Notes: generated by a model from the sequence alone, not told the origin. DNA of 64,000 nucleotides from an uncultured Faecalibacterium sp. (GCA_904394215.1 CAJFNF010000003.1:1-64000); one strand, 5' to 3'; numbered from the stretch's first letter, positions 1 through 9,256 are shown. Numbers and translations are program-made.

Positions 1-752
1 GACAGGGTGGACTCCATGTTGATGGTATAGGGAATGTTCAGAGCCGTCTGGAGGATGATGACCGACACCAGGTAGGGCAGGATGTTCTTGGTCAGAACAC
101 GCCACAGCGGGGTGCCCAGGCACCGGGAAGCCAGGTTGTACTCCCGGTCACGGTACATGAACACCATGTTGCGCACCCGGCGCGCCGTCTGGAACCAGCC
201 GATGAAGATCATCGACACGGCCATAATGGTGAAGCTCTGGCCCACCATCAGGGCGATCAGGGTCATATAGATGATATAGGGCACGCTGTCGAACAGGTTG
301 TAGATTTCGGTGAACAGCCGGTCCAGCGAGCGGACGTAGCCCCAGATCAGGCCAAAGATGACGCCCACGACGCACTCGCCCACAGCGACGATCAGGGCCA
401 GACGGATGGACACCTGGGTGGCGTACCACACCTGGCACCAGTAGTCCTGGCCCAGGTTGTCGGTGCCGAACCAGAACTCCCCGTTGGGGCTCTGGAACGA
501 GGTGGAGGAATAGGGGACCAGTTCTTCATAGCTGTACTTGCCAATGGCAAGAGCCACAAAAGAGAAGATCACCAGTACCAAGAACACGATCATGCAGAAA
601 ACTGCAATCTTGTTCTTCAAAAAGTTCTTGACCACCGAGCCCCAGTAGGAATAGTTGGAGTAACCGATGCGCTCGGCCTCTTCGGGCGAATAATCGACGA
701 GATAAAACAGCTCGTCGTCCTTTTTGCCCGCAAAATCCGATGCTTTGGCCAT
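1..752 (-). CDS. Oligopeptide ABC transporter permease, OppC-like (C-terminus runs off the window edge)
   Basis: Minus-strand frame from ATG at 752 has no stop to the window edge: MAKASDFAGKKDDELFYLVDYSPEEAERIGYSNYSYWGSVVKNFLKNKIAVFCMIVFL...FGTDNLGQDYWCQVWYATQVSIRLALIVAVGECVVGVIFG; typical OppC FGTDxxGxD motif. Missing from the ORF track because it is open-ended. TGATG overlap with the upstream OppB reading frame. Confidence 0.88.
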   Translation of the reverse strand, partial: MAKASDFAGKKDDELFYLVDYSPEEAERIGYSNYSYWGSVVKNFLKNKIAVFCMIVFLVLVIFSFVALAIGKYSYEELVPYSSTSFQSPNGEFWFGTDNLGQDYWCQVWYATQVSIRLALIVAVGECVVGVIFGLIWGYVRSLDRLFTEIYNLFDSVPYIIYMTLIALMVGQSFTIMAVSMIFIGWFQTARRVRNMVFMYRDREYNLASRCLGTPLWRVLTKNILPYLVSVIILQTALNIPYTINMESTL

Positions 753-1639
753 CAGCGGCTACCCCCTTTCTCTGCAATGGTGATGCGCGGGTCGACCAAA
801 GGTCGCCCAGGAAGATGCCCACGATGCTCAGCGCAGCGTAGAACATGACCAGGGTCTGCACGACGCTGGTGTCGTAGCGGCGGACGGCGTCGGTCAGCAG
901 GGGGCCCATGCCGGGCACCGAGAAGAACGACTCCATCAGCAGCGAGCCGCTGATGGTCAGCAGCAGGGACTGGGGGATGAACTGGACCATGGGCACCAGA
1001 GCGTTGCGCAGCACATGGCGGAACATGATCTGGCTGTAGCTCAGGCCCTTGACCTTGGCCAGCTTGATATAATCCCGGGTCAGCTCGTCCACCATATACC
1101 GCCGCATCCACAGCGCATAACCTGCGGTGGAAGACAGGGACAGGCAGATGACCGGCAGCACGCTGGACGGCCCCACATTGCGGGTGGAGTACAAGGTCGG
1201 GAACCCGAACACCGTCGAGCCTATGACCAGCACCAGCGAGTACATGACCAGCGCCGGCACTGCATTGACCACCACGGTATAAGCGGTACCCAGCCAGTCA
1301 GGCAGCTTGCCCTTGAAGGCAGCCTGCACAACGCCGATGATGATGCCGCAGATCCACGAGATGCAGAACGCGATCGCGCCCAGGCGCAAAGAGACACCCA
1401 TCCGGTCGCCGATGACCCGGGTAACAGCCATACCGTTTTGAATTCTCCGCGAGGTACCAAAGTCCAAGTGGAGCAACTGCCCATAAAAACGGACCAGCTG
1501 TTCGCCGATGGGGTCGAGCAAACCGGCGGCTTCCAGAGCTGCTTCTTTCTGCTCCGGGGTAAACTTCATCAGCTGATCTTCAGTGAAGTAGTAGTCCGTG
1601 GGCAGCATCCGCATCCCGCTTGACGGTATACTTCAGCAT
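752..1639 (-). pseudogene. Oligopeptide ABC transporter permease, OppB-like, apparently disrupted
   Basis: Core OppB sequence in ORF 526..1614 (DYIKLAKVKGLSYSQIMFRHVLRNALVPMVQF). The expected C-terminus LVDPRITIAEKGGSR* is in another frame (752..1111), and the N-terminal MLKYTVKR (1639-1616) is out of frame with MRMLPTDYYF. Confidence 0.75.
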
Positions 1640-1644
1640 GCAGC

Positions 1645-3569
1645 TTAGGCCTTGGTGGCTGCCTCGTATGCAGCCTCAAACTCCTGATACTGCTCCGTGG
1701 TATAGGCGTCCTCGGAGGTCTCCCAGTCAACGTACTTGTAGTTGAAGATGCCGTACATGGCGTTGATCTTGGAGTATTCGTTGGCGTGGGTCAGGCACCA
1801 CGACACGTCATAGACGGCGGGCATGGTCAGCGCGTGCTGCAGCATATAGGCCTCGGCGTCGGCAAAGGCGTCGTAGCGGGCGTCGATGTCGTCCACGATG
1901 GCGCTGGCGTCGTTGACCATGGTGGTGAACTCCTCAAACTTGGCGACCACGTCGGACTGCCAGTCGGAGGTAGAGCCTTCCTTGACGATCTTGCCGATGA
2001 AGCCATAGTTCATGGCGTAGTAGGCGTTGTCGTCGTGCAGGATCTCCTGGCCCAGGAAGTTGATGGGATCGTGATGGAGGAGACGTACTCGACAACATCC
2101 AAGACGATAAAGTCGTCGCCCAGGCTGTCGGTGAAGCACTGACGCAGCACGACGGCGCTGTCCTGCTGGGTGGTGTTGCCGGACAGGATGGGATAGTAGC
2201 AGTGGACGGGGAAGGTGACGCCGATGGCGCTCAGCTCGTCCATCGCCTGCTGCTTGAGGGCGGCGATGTCTGCGCCACGGGTACGGACCATGGTCTCGCC
2301 GTCGTACTGGCCGTAGCCCATCCGCTCACGCACCAGCTCGGTGTAGTCCTTGCCGCTGGTGTTGTAGCAGACGCCCTGCATGGTGTAGAAGTCGTTCTCG
2401 CACTTCAGGGGATTGATGGCGTTGGTGCGGGCGTAGTAGGTGGTCAGGTCCAGACCCTCCAGCATGCAGCGGCGGAAAGCCTCGTTGGCCACGGCCTTGT
2501 TCCAGTTGTCGTCGGGGGTGCCGTCGTCATTGAAGCGCTCAAAGTTGAAGTGGAACTGGTAGCTGTACTTCTTGGGGCGCTTTTCGCACAGCTGGTCGGC
2601 GTACTCGTGGTTGGGATCGTTGGTGATGGTGGTGATGGTAGACTCGGTCAGGTCGATCTCGTCCAGCTCGCGGTTCTGGTACAGCTGGTAGCCCACAACC
2701 TGGTCGGTCAGCATGGTGACCACAACGCGCTCAAAGCGGCTGTGGTCGTCGGCGCCGTACCAGTTGGGGTTGGGGATGAAGCTCTTGGTGTTGCGGTTGA
2801 CGTACTCCTCGATCAGGTACGGGCCGCAGTACCACATCTCAAGCTGGGTGGCATAGCGGAAGCCGTCGATGCCCAGCTGGCTGATGAGGTCCTCGGAAGC
2901 GGGGTAGAAGCTGACATAACCTGCAACGGTGTCGAAGTAGGGGCAGGGATTCTTGCAGGTGAACACCAGGGTGTAGTCATCGGGAGCCTCGATGCCCACG
3001 CCGAAGTCGAGCATATCCTGGTAGGTCAGGTCGGCGGCGGCGTCGCCCAGCTCCTGCAGGGGCATGGAGGTGTTGAAAGCCTCGTTCTTGTACTGGTTGA
3101 TGACCCACTCGCAGCCCACCAGGAAGTCCTTGGAGGTAATGTGGCCCGTGACGTTGCCGTTGACGTCGCACCAGTCCACATCGTCGCGCAGGTGGAAGGT
3201 CCAGACCGAAGCGTCCTCGTTGTGCTCCCAGCTCTCGGCGATGGCAGCCACCGGCTTGCCGTAGGGGTCAGAGCTCAGCAGGCCGTCCACCAGGTTGGTC
3301 AGGACGTTGAAGTCGGAGGCATCCTGGCTGTGCAGGACGTTCCACTCCTCCAGCTCACGGACGTTGCTCTCCCAGGTGTAGTACTCGCTCAGAGGGGCGC
3401 CGCCGTTGCTGGCAGCGGGGGCGGAAGCAGCGCCGGAGGTGGAACCGGAAGCGCTGGAAGTGGAGTTGGAGCCGCCGCATGCGGCCAGCAGGCCGGCAGC
3501 GCCGACAGCGCCGGCACCCTTCAAGAAGGTGCGACGGCTGATTGCATGAGGTTCATAGTTTGCGTTCAT
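1645..3569 (-). pseudogene. ABC transporter substrate-binding lipoprotein (oligopeptide/dipeptide, SBP family 5), apparently frameshifted
   Basis: ORF 2010..3569 has signal/lipobox ...SRRTFLKGAGAVGAAGLLAACGG and SBP_bac_5-like body. The C-terminal part (DPINFLGQEILHDDNAYYAMNYGFIGK...) continues in a different frame in ORF 1645..2139. Confidence 0.75.
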
Positions 3570-3742
3570 GTGTTTATATCCTCCCTGTTATTCTTCGTGT
3601 CATGGCAAGAGTCGCAGAATGTCTGTTCCTATTCCTGCAGCGGTTCACAGAGACAGTGTCTTGCCAACGAATACAAAAAGGCCCAAATACAGACCTCAGC
3701 GTCTGTATCTGTGCCCCGCCGCAGAATCCTTAACACACAGGT

Positions 3743-3771
3743 ATTCTACCATCATAAGGGGCGGATGTCAA
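3743..3771 (-). promoter_or_regulatory. Sigma-A type promoter for the opp operon
   Basis: Minus strand TTGACA - 17 nt - TAGAAT upstream of the SBP gene. Confidence 0.7.
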
Positions 3772-4043
3772 GAAAACAGGCGGTGCATCCGGCAACAAAT
3801 TGCCCCTCCAAAGGGAAAAACAGTGAAAAAACAGTGAAAATGGATGAGCTGGATTCATTCTCTGGCTGCGGGAAAGTAGAAACGGACCCCCCTCCCTCGA
3901 TGGGGATGAAACTGTGCGCCTGGGGCGCACAGAATGCGGGCGGCTATCTTTTTGGAGCAAAACGTGTTACAATACATACACTGCCCCGGGCATCACAGCG
4001 GCATGCACCGGATGCAAAAACCAAGGACGAGGTACAATCTGCC

Positions 4044-4463
4044 ATGAAGAAGTTTTTTTCGATTTACAAGCCGGACATGTTCCGGGCGATTTTATATAAA
4101 ACGGTCAAGCGCGCATCTATAGCTTTGTGCGTCTGCCTGTTGTGGCAGCGCTTTCTGAGCGACGGCACCTTCACCATCTGGGAAGTGCCCTGCCTGGCGG
4201 TGGGGGCGGTGTTCCTGGGCTGGGCCTGGACCAGCTATCTGCGGCTGGACGGGATCCGCATCCCCTTCCTGGACCGGGGCAGGCTGTCAACCGAGCGCGG
4301 ACAGCGCCGCCGGGGCACCCACACCATGGCCGACTTCGCCGACGAGAAAATCGTCTCCTTTGACGAGCTGTCCCCCGAGGAAAAGTCCTTCTGCAGCATG
4401 CTGTCCAGCCTGATCCTGGGGGTTCCCATGGTCCTGATCGGCCTGGTGGCCGGCGTTTTGTAA
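4044..4463 (+). CDS. Small putative membrane protein of unknown function
   Basis: ATG at 4044 in the frame of ORF 2202..4463: MKKFFSIYKPDMFRAILYKTVKRASIALCVCLLWQRF...SSLILGVPMVLIGLVAGVL; hydrophobic segments; ends 10 nt before the next CDS. Confidence 0.65.
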   Translation: MKKFFSIYKPDMFRAILYKTVKRASIALCVCLLWQRFLSDGTFTIWEVPCLAVGAVFLGWAWTSYLRLDGIRIPFLDRGRLSTERGQRRRGTHTMADFADEKIVSFDELSPEEKSFCSMLSSLILGVPMVLIGLVAGVL

Positions 4464-4473
4464 GGGGGCAGCC

Positions 4474-7050
4474 ATGGGAGAGACAGCGAAACGCCTGGTG
4501 GTGGGTGTTCTGGCCCACGTGGACTCAGGCAAAACCACCCTTTCAGAAGCCATGCTGTACCGGTCGGGGGCCATCCGCAAGCTGGGCCGGGTGGATCACC
4601 GGGACGCCTTCCTGGACACCGACAGTCTGGAACGGGCCCGGGGCATCACGATTTTTTCCAAACAGGCCCTGTTCACCGCCGGCAGCACCCAGATTGCCTG
4701 GCTGGACACCCCCGGCCATGTGGATTTTTCGGCAGAGGCTGAGCGGACGGTCCAGGTGCTGGACTATGCGGTGCTGGTGATCAGCGGCCCCGACGGGGTC
4801 CAGAGCCACACCGAGACCCTCTGGTCCCTGCTGCGGCGGTGCCGGGTGCCTACCTTTTTGTTTGTGAACAAGATGGACCTGCCCGGCCCCGGCCGGGACG
4901 CCCTGCTGGATCAGCTGCGGCGCCGGCTGGGGGAGGGCTTTGTGGACTTCGGTGCCCCGGAGGAGGAGCGGAACGAAGCCCTGGCCCTCTGCGATGAGCA
5001 CCTGATGGAACAGTATCTGGCAGGGGAGCCCCTGGATGCGGCGGACATCGTCACCGCCATCGCCCGGCGGCATGTGTTCCCCTGCTGGTTTGGCTCGGCC
5101 CTCAAGGTGGACGGTGTGGACGGCCTGCTGGAAGGGCTGGACCGCTGGACCCGTCCGGCTCCGGCGGGGGAGCATTTCGGCGCCAAGGTGTTCAAGGTGT
5201 CCCAGGATGACCAGGGGGCACGGCTCACCTGGCTGCGGGTCACCGGCGGGGTGCTGAAGGTCAAGGATGCCCTCTCCGGCGGCCCCGAAGGGGATGGCTG
5301 GTCCGCCAAGGCCGACCAGCTGCGGCTGTACTCGGGGGCCAAGTACACCCTGGCCAATGAGGTGTACCCCGGCCAGGTCTGCGCCGTCACCGGCCTCACC
5401 GGCGCCAAACCAGGGGAGGGCCTGGGGGCGGAGCGGGACGCCGGGGACCCCCTGCTGGAACCGGTGCTGACCTACCAGGTTATTTTGCCCGAAGGGGCGG
5501 ACGTCCATACCGCTCTGGCCAACCTCCGCAAGATCGAGGAGGAAGTGCCCGAGCTCCATGTGGTCTGGGATGAGACCCTGGGCCAGATCCACGTCCGCCT
5601 GATGGGCGAGATCCAGCTGGAGGTGCTTCAGAGCATGCTGTCCCGGCGGTTCGGGCTGGATGTGACCTTCGGCGAGGGCGGTATATTATATAAGGAAACC
5701 ATCACCGAGCCGGTGGAGGGCGTGGGCCACTATGAGCCCCTGCGCCACTACGCCGAGGTGCATTTGAAGATGGAGCCCCTGCCTCCGGGCAGCGGCATCC
5801 AGTACGACATTGACTGCCGCGAAGAGGTTCTGGCCCGGAACTGGCAGCGGCTGGTGATCGCCAACCTGGAAGAAAAGGAGCACCGGGGGGTACTGACCGG
5901 CGCCCCCCTCACCGACGTGAAAATCACCCTGATTGCTGGCCGGGCCCACCTGAAGCACACCGAAGGGGGCGATTTCCGCCAGGCGGCCTGGCGGGCGGTG
6001 CGCCAGGGCCTGATGATGACCAAAAACGTCCTGCTGGAGCCCTGGTACCACTTCCGGCTGGAATTGCCCGCCCAGAACCTGGGCCGGGCCATGAACGACA
6101 TCCAGCAGATGGAGGGCACCTTCGGCCCCGCCGACCAGGAGGGGGAGACCGCCATCCTGGAAGGTTCGGCACCGGTCAGCGGCCTGCGGGGCTATCCCCG
6201 GGAGCTGGCCGGCTATACCCACGGCCGGGGCCGGATCACCCTGACCCCCGACAGCTACCGTCCCTGCCGCAATGCCGCCGAGATCATTGCTGCCTCGGGC
6301 TATGACCCCCAGCGGGACCTGGACAACACCCCCGACTCGGTGTTCTGCGCCCATGGCGCCGGCTATGTGGTGTCCTGGGACAAGGTGCGGGAGCACATGC
6401 ATGTGGACAGCGGCTGGGGCAAAGCCAAGCCTGACCGGGCCGAGGATCCCCAGCCGGTGCGCCGGGCAGCGGCCTTCCGGGCCTCCCTGGAGGACGACGC
6501 CGAGCTGATGAAGATTTTCGAGCAGACCTACGGCCCCATCAAGCGGGACCCCCTGGCTGCTTTCCGGCCGGCCAGGAGCGACCGGCCCGACTTCCAGGCG
6601 GAGCAGTGGAAGGTGCTGCCCGAATACCTGCTGGTGGACGGGTACAACATCATTTTCGCCTGGGATGACCTGGCCGGGATGGCCAAAGACAGCCTGGCCT
6701 CGGCCCGCCAGAAGCTGATGGACATCCTGTGCAATTATCAGGGATTCAAGCAGTGCGTGCTGATCCTGGTGTTTGACGCCTACCGGGTGCCGGGGAGCCC
6801 CGGCACCATCGAGCAGTACCACAACATCCATGTGGTCTACACCCGGGAGGCTGAGACGGCGGATATGTACATCGAGCGAGTCACCCATGAGATCGGCCGG
6901 GAGCGGCGGGTCCGGGTGGCCACCTCGGACGGGATGGAGCAGATTATTATTTTGGGCCACGGCGCCTACCGGCTGTCCGCCCGCCAGTTCCGGGAGGAAG
7001 TGGATCAGGTGGAGCGGGAGATCCGCCAGCTGGTCCGTCAGGAGGAATAA
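4474..7050 (+). CDS. Translation-factor GTPase of the Tet(M)/EF-G family with C-terminal NYN (YacP/Rae1-like) nuclease domain
   Basis: G motifs AHVDSGKTTL, RGITI, DTPGHVDF, NKMD; EF-G-like domains; C-terminal YLLVDGYNIIFAW...VLILVFDAYRV...VVYTREAETADMYIER...VATSDGMEQIIILGHGAYRLSARQF typical of YacP-like NYN domains. Confidence 0.88.
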   Translation: MGETAKRLVVGVLAHVDSGKTTLSEAMLYRSGAIRKLGRVDHRDAFLDTDSLERARGITIFSKQALFTAGSTQIAWLDTPGHVDFSAEAERTVQVLDYAVLVISGPDGVQSHTETLWSLLRRCRVPTFLFVNKMDLPGPGRDALLDQLRRRLGEGFVDFGAPEEERNEALALCDEHLMEQYLAGEPLDAADIVTAIARRHVFPCWFGSALKVDGVDGLLEGLDRWTRPAPAGEHFGAKVFKVSQDDQGARLTWLRVTGGVLKVKDALSGGPEGDGWSAKADQLRLYSGAKYTLANEVYPGQVCAVTGLTGAKPGEGLGAERDAGDPLLEPVLTYQVILPEGADVHTALANLRKIEEEVPELHVVWDETLGQIHVRLMGEIQLEVLQSMLSRRFGLDVTFGEGGILYKETITEPVEGVGHYEPLRHYAEVHLKMEPLPPGSGIQYDIDCREEVLARNWQRLVIANLEEKEHRGVLTGAPLTDVKITLIAGRAHLKHTEGGDFRQAAWRAVRQGLMMTKNVLLEPWYHFRLELPAQNLGRAMNDIQQMEGTFGPADQEGETAILEGSAPVSGLRGYPRELAGYTHGRGRITLTPDSYRPCRNAAEIIAASGYDPQRDLDNTPDSVFCAHGAGYVVSWDKVREHMHVDSGWGKAKPDRAEDPQPVRRAAAFRASLEDDAELMKIFEQTYGPIKRDPLAAFRPARSDRPDFQAEQWKVLPEYLLVDGYNIIFAWDDLAGMAKDSLASARQKLMDILCNYQGFKQCVLILVFDAYRVPGSPGTIEQYHNIHVVYTREAETADMYIERVTHEIGRERRVRVATSDGMEQIIILGHGAYRLSARQFREEVDQVEREIRQLVRQEE

Positions 7051-7052
7051 CC

Positions 7053-7934
7053 ATGGAACAGCTGTGTGAGGAGTTTGTTTTTTCCCGGATTCCGGCCCGG
7101 GCCCAGGAGAGCCACAAGGGCAGCTATGGCCACCTGCTGGCCGTGGCGGGGAGCCGCCGGTACCGGGGCGCCGCCAGCCTGACGGTGGAAGGGGCCCTGC
7201 GCACCGGGGCCGGCATTGTGACCTTGGCATCGGTGGAGCCGGTGCTGGCCGCCGTCACCGCCCGGCTGCCCGAGTGCTGCCTGCTGCCCTGCGGTGAAAA
7301 TGCAGAGGGGGGCATCAGCGCCGAGGCGGGGGAGGATTTGTCCCGGGCCCTCCAGAAGGCCACCGTCCTGCTGATGGGGCCCGGCATGGGGAACACCCCT
7401 GACACCCGGACCCTGGTCCGGCGCCTGGTGGGAGAAGCCAGGGGTACCGTGATCCTGGACGCCGACGCCCTCAATGCGGCGGCGGTTCTGCTGGCCGCAG
7501 GGGAGACCATGCCCCACCCGGCAGGGAACCTGATCCTGACCCCCCACCCGGGGGAGATGGCCCGGCTCACCGGACTGACCGCGGCGGAGATTGCCGCCGA
7601 CCCGGCGGGGGTGGCGGCCCGCTATGCAGAACAGTGGGACTGCACCCTGGTGCTGAAGGGCCACCGCACCCTGATTGCGGCCCCGGATGGCCGGATGTGG
7701 CAGAACACCACCGGCAATGCGGGCCTGTCCCGGGGCGGCAGCGGGGATGTGCTGGCGGGGATGACCAGCGGGCTGGCAGCCTGCGGCCTGCCCGCCCCCG
7801 AGGCGGCGGCCTGCGCTGTCTGGCTCCACGGGGCGGCGGCTGACTGCACCGCCGACCGCCTGGGCCAGTACGGGATGCTGCCCCACGATTTATTCACAGA
7901 TCTGGGGGACCTCTTTTCCCGCCATTACCGATAA
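7053..7934 (+). CDS. nnrD: ADP/ATP-dependent NAD(P)H-hydrate dehydratase (YjeF C-terminal type)
   Basis: KGSYGHLLAVAGSRRYRGAA, LTPHPGEMARL, NTTGNAGLSRGGSGDVLAGM motifs. Confidence 0.88.
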   Translation: MEQLCEEFVFSRIPARAQESHKGSYGHLLAVAGSRRYRGAASLTVEGALRTGAGIVTLASVEPVLAAVTARLPECCLLPCGENAEGGISAEAGEDLSRALQKATVLLMGPGMGNTPDTRTLVRRLVGEARGTVILDADALNAAAVLLAAGETMPHPAGNLILTPHPGEMARLTGLTAAEIAADPAGVAARYAEQWDCTLVLKGHRTLIAAPDGRMWQNTTGNAGLSRGGSGDVLAGMTSGLAACGLPAPEAAACAVWLHGAAADCTADRLGQYGMLPHDLFTDLGDLFSRHYR

Positions 7935-7939
7935 AAACC

Positions 7940-7976
7940 AACAGCGTGCCGCAAGAGATACGGCACGCTGTTTTTG
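7940..7976. terminator. Bidirectional intrinsic terminator
   Basis: AACAGCGTGCCG-caagagata-CGGCACGCTGTTTTT between convergent genes. Confidence 0.85.
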
Positions 7977-8438
7977 TTACTGGGGTTTTTTCTGTTCCAG
8001 AGCCAGCAGGGCGGCTTTCAGGTCCAGCCCGCCGGCGTAGCCGGTGAGGCTGCCTGAGGCCCCCACCACCCGGTGGCAGGGGACGATGATGGCGATGGGG
8101 TTGCAGTGGCAGGCACCACCCACCGCCCGGGAGGCTTTGGGGCGGCCCACTGCCGCGGCAATCTGTCCGTAGGACCGGGTTTCGCCGTAGGGGATGTCCA
8201 GCAGGGCGCCCCACACCGCCTGCTGGAAGGGGGTGCCGTGGGGCGCCAGGGGCAGGTCAAAGGAGGTGCGGGCCCCGGCAAAGTATTCTTCCAGCTGCCG
8301 CTGGGCTTCCGCCAGCAGGGGGGTGGAGCCGGGGATGCCCTGGGGCACTGCAGGACAAAACTGCAGGCTGACCAGGCTTCCCTCCTCCTGGGTCAGACAG
8401 AGGGGGCCGAGGGGGCTGTTCCAGTACCAGAGATCCAA
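7977..8438 (-). CDS. ogt: Methylated-DNA--[protein]-cysteine S-methyltransferase
   Basis: TPFQQAVWGALLDIPYGETRSYGQIAAAVGRPKASRAVGGACHCNPIAIIVPCHRVVGASGSLTGYAGG; PCHRV active site. Confidence 0.92.
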   Translation of the reverse strand: MDLWYWNSPLGPLCLTQEEGSLVSLQFCPAVPQGIPGSTPLLAEAQRQLEEYFAGARTSFDLPLAPHGTPFQQAVWGALLDIPYGETRSYGQIAAAVGRPKASRAVGGACHCNPIAIIVPCHRVVGASGSLTGYAGGLDLKAALLALEQKKPQ

Positions 8439-8518
8439 AATGACCGCTTCCTTTCTCGGGAAAATATGCTATACTTTTACCATACCATATACGACACAGT
8501 TTGGAAAGGGGCGGTTTT

Positions 8519-9256
8519 ATGCTCAGGGCACTGGAAGCCATCATTGCAGACAGCAAAAACATTGTCTTTTTCGGCGGGGCCGGGGTCAGCACCGAGTCGG
8601 GCATCCCGGATTTCCGCAGCGTGGACGGGCTGTATCATCAGAAATACGACTACCCGCCCGAGACCATCCTCAGCCACACCTTCTGGGAGCAGCACCCGGA
8701 GGAATTTTACCGGTTTTACCGGGACAAGATGATTGTCCGGGGGGCCAGGCCCAATGCAGCCCATCTTCGGCTGGCCAAGCTGGAGCGGGAGGGCAAACTG
8801 AAGGCGGTGGTGACCCAGAACATCGACGGCCTCCACCAGGCAGCCGGTTCCAAAAACGTCTATGAGCTCCACGGCAGCACCCTGCGGAATTACTGCGTGG
8901 ACTGCGGCAAATTCTACGGGGTGGACTTCATCGCCGAGAGCACCGGCGTCCCCCGGTGCCCGGCCTGCGGCGGCATTGTCAAGCCGGATGTGGTGCTCTA
9001 TGAGGAGTGCCTCAACGAGGCCACCATGGCGGGGGCCATCGCTGCCATCCGCAAGGCTGACACCCTGATCATCGGGGGCACCAGCCTGGTGGTGTACCCG
9101 GCGGCGGGGCTGATCCGATATTTCCAGGGCAAACACCTGGTGGTGATCAATATGCAGCCCACCGGGGCTGACCGGTCGGCGGATTTGTGCATTGCCAAGC
9201 CCATTGGCCAGGTACTGAGCGAGGACGTGGATCTGGACGCTGCCGACACCGTCTGA
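8519..9256 (+). CDS. cobB: SIR2-family NAD-dependent protein deacylase (sirtuin)
   Basis: FFGGAGVSTESGIPDFRS, TQNIDGLHQ, Cys4 zinc site (CVDC...CPAC), GGTSLVVYPAAGL. Confidence 0.92.
   Translation: MLRALEAIIADSKNIVFFGGAGVSTESGIPDFRSVDGLYHQKYDYPPETILSHTFWEQHPEEFYRFYRDKMIVRGARPNAAHLRLAKLEREGKLKAVVTQNIDGLHQAAGSKNVYELHGSTLRNYCVDCGKFYGVDFIAESTGVPRCPACGGIVKPDVVLYEECLNEATMAGAIAAIRKADTLIIGGTSLVVYPAAGLIRYFQGKHLVVINMQPTGADRSADLCIAKPIGQVLSEDVDLDAADTV

Noticed and set aside
2202-4043. Plus-strand extension of ORF 2202..4463 over the SBP gene
   Set aside because: Antisense to the SBP coding sequence; only the 4044-4463 part has a plausible start and independent coding character.
4474-7050. Calling this gene a tetracycline resistance determinant (tetM/tetW/tetO)
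   Set aside because: The C-terminal NYN domain and the divergent domain IV tip argue against classical ribosomal protection; there is no mobile-element context.
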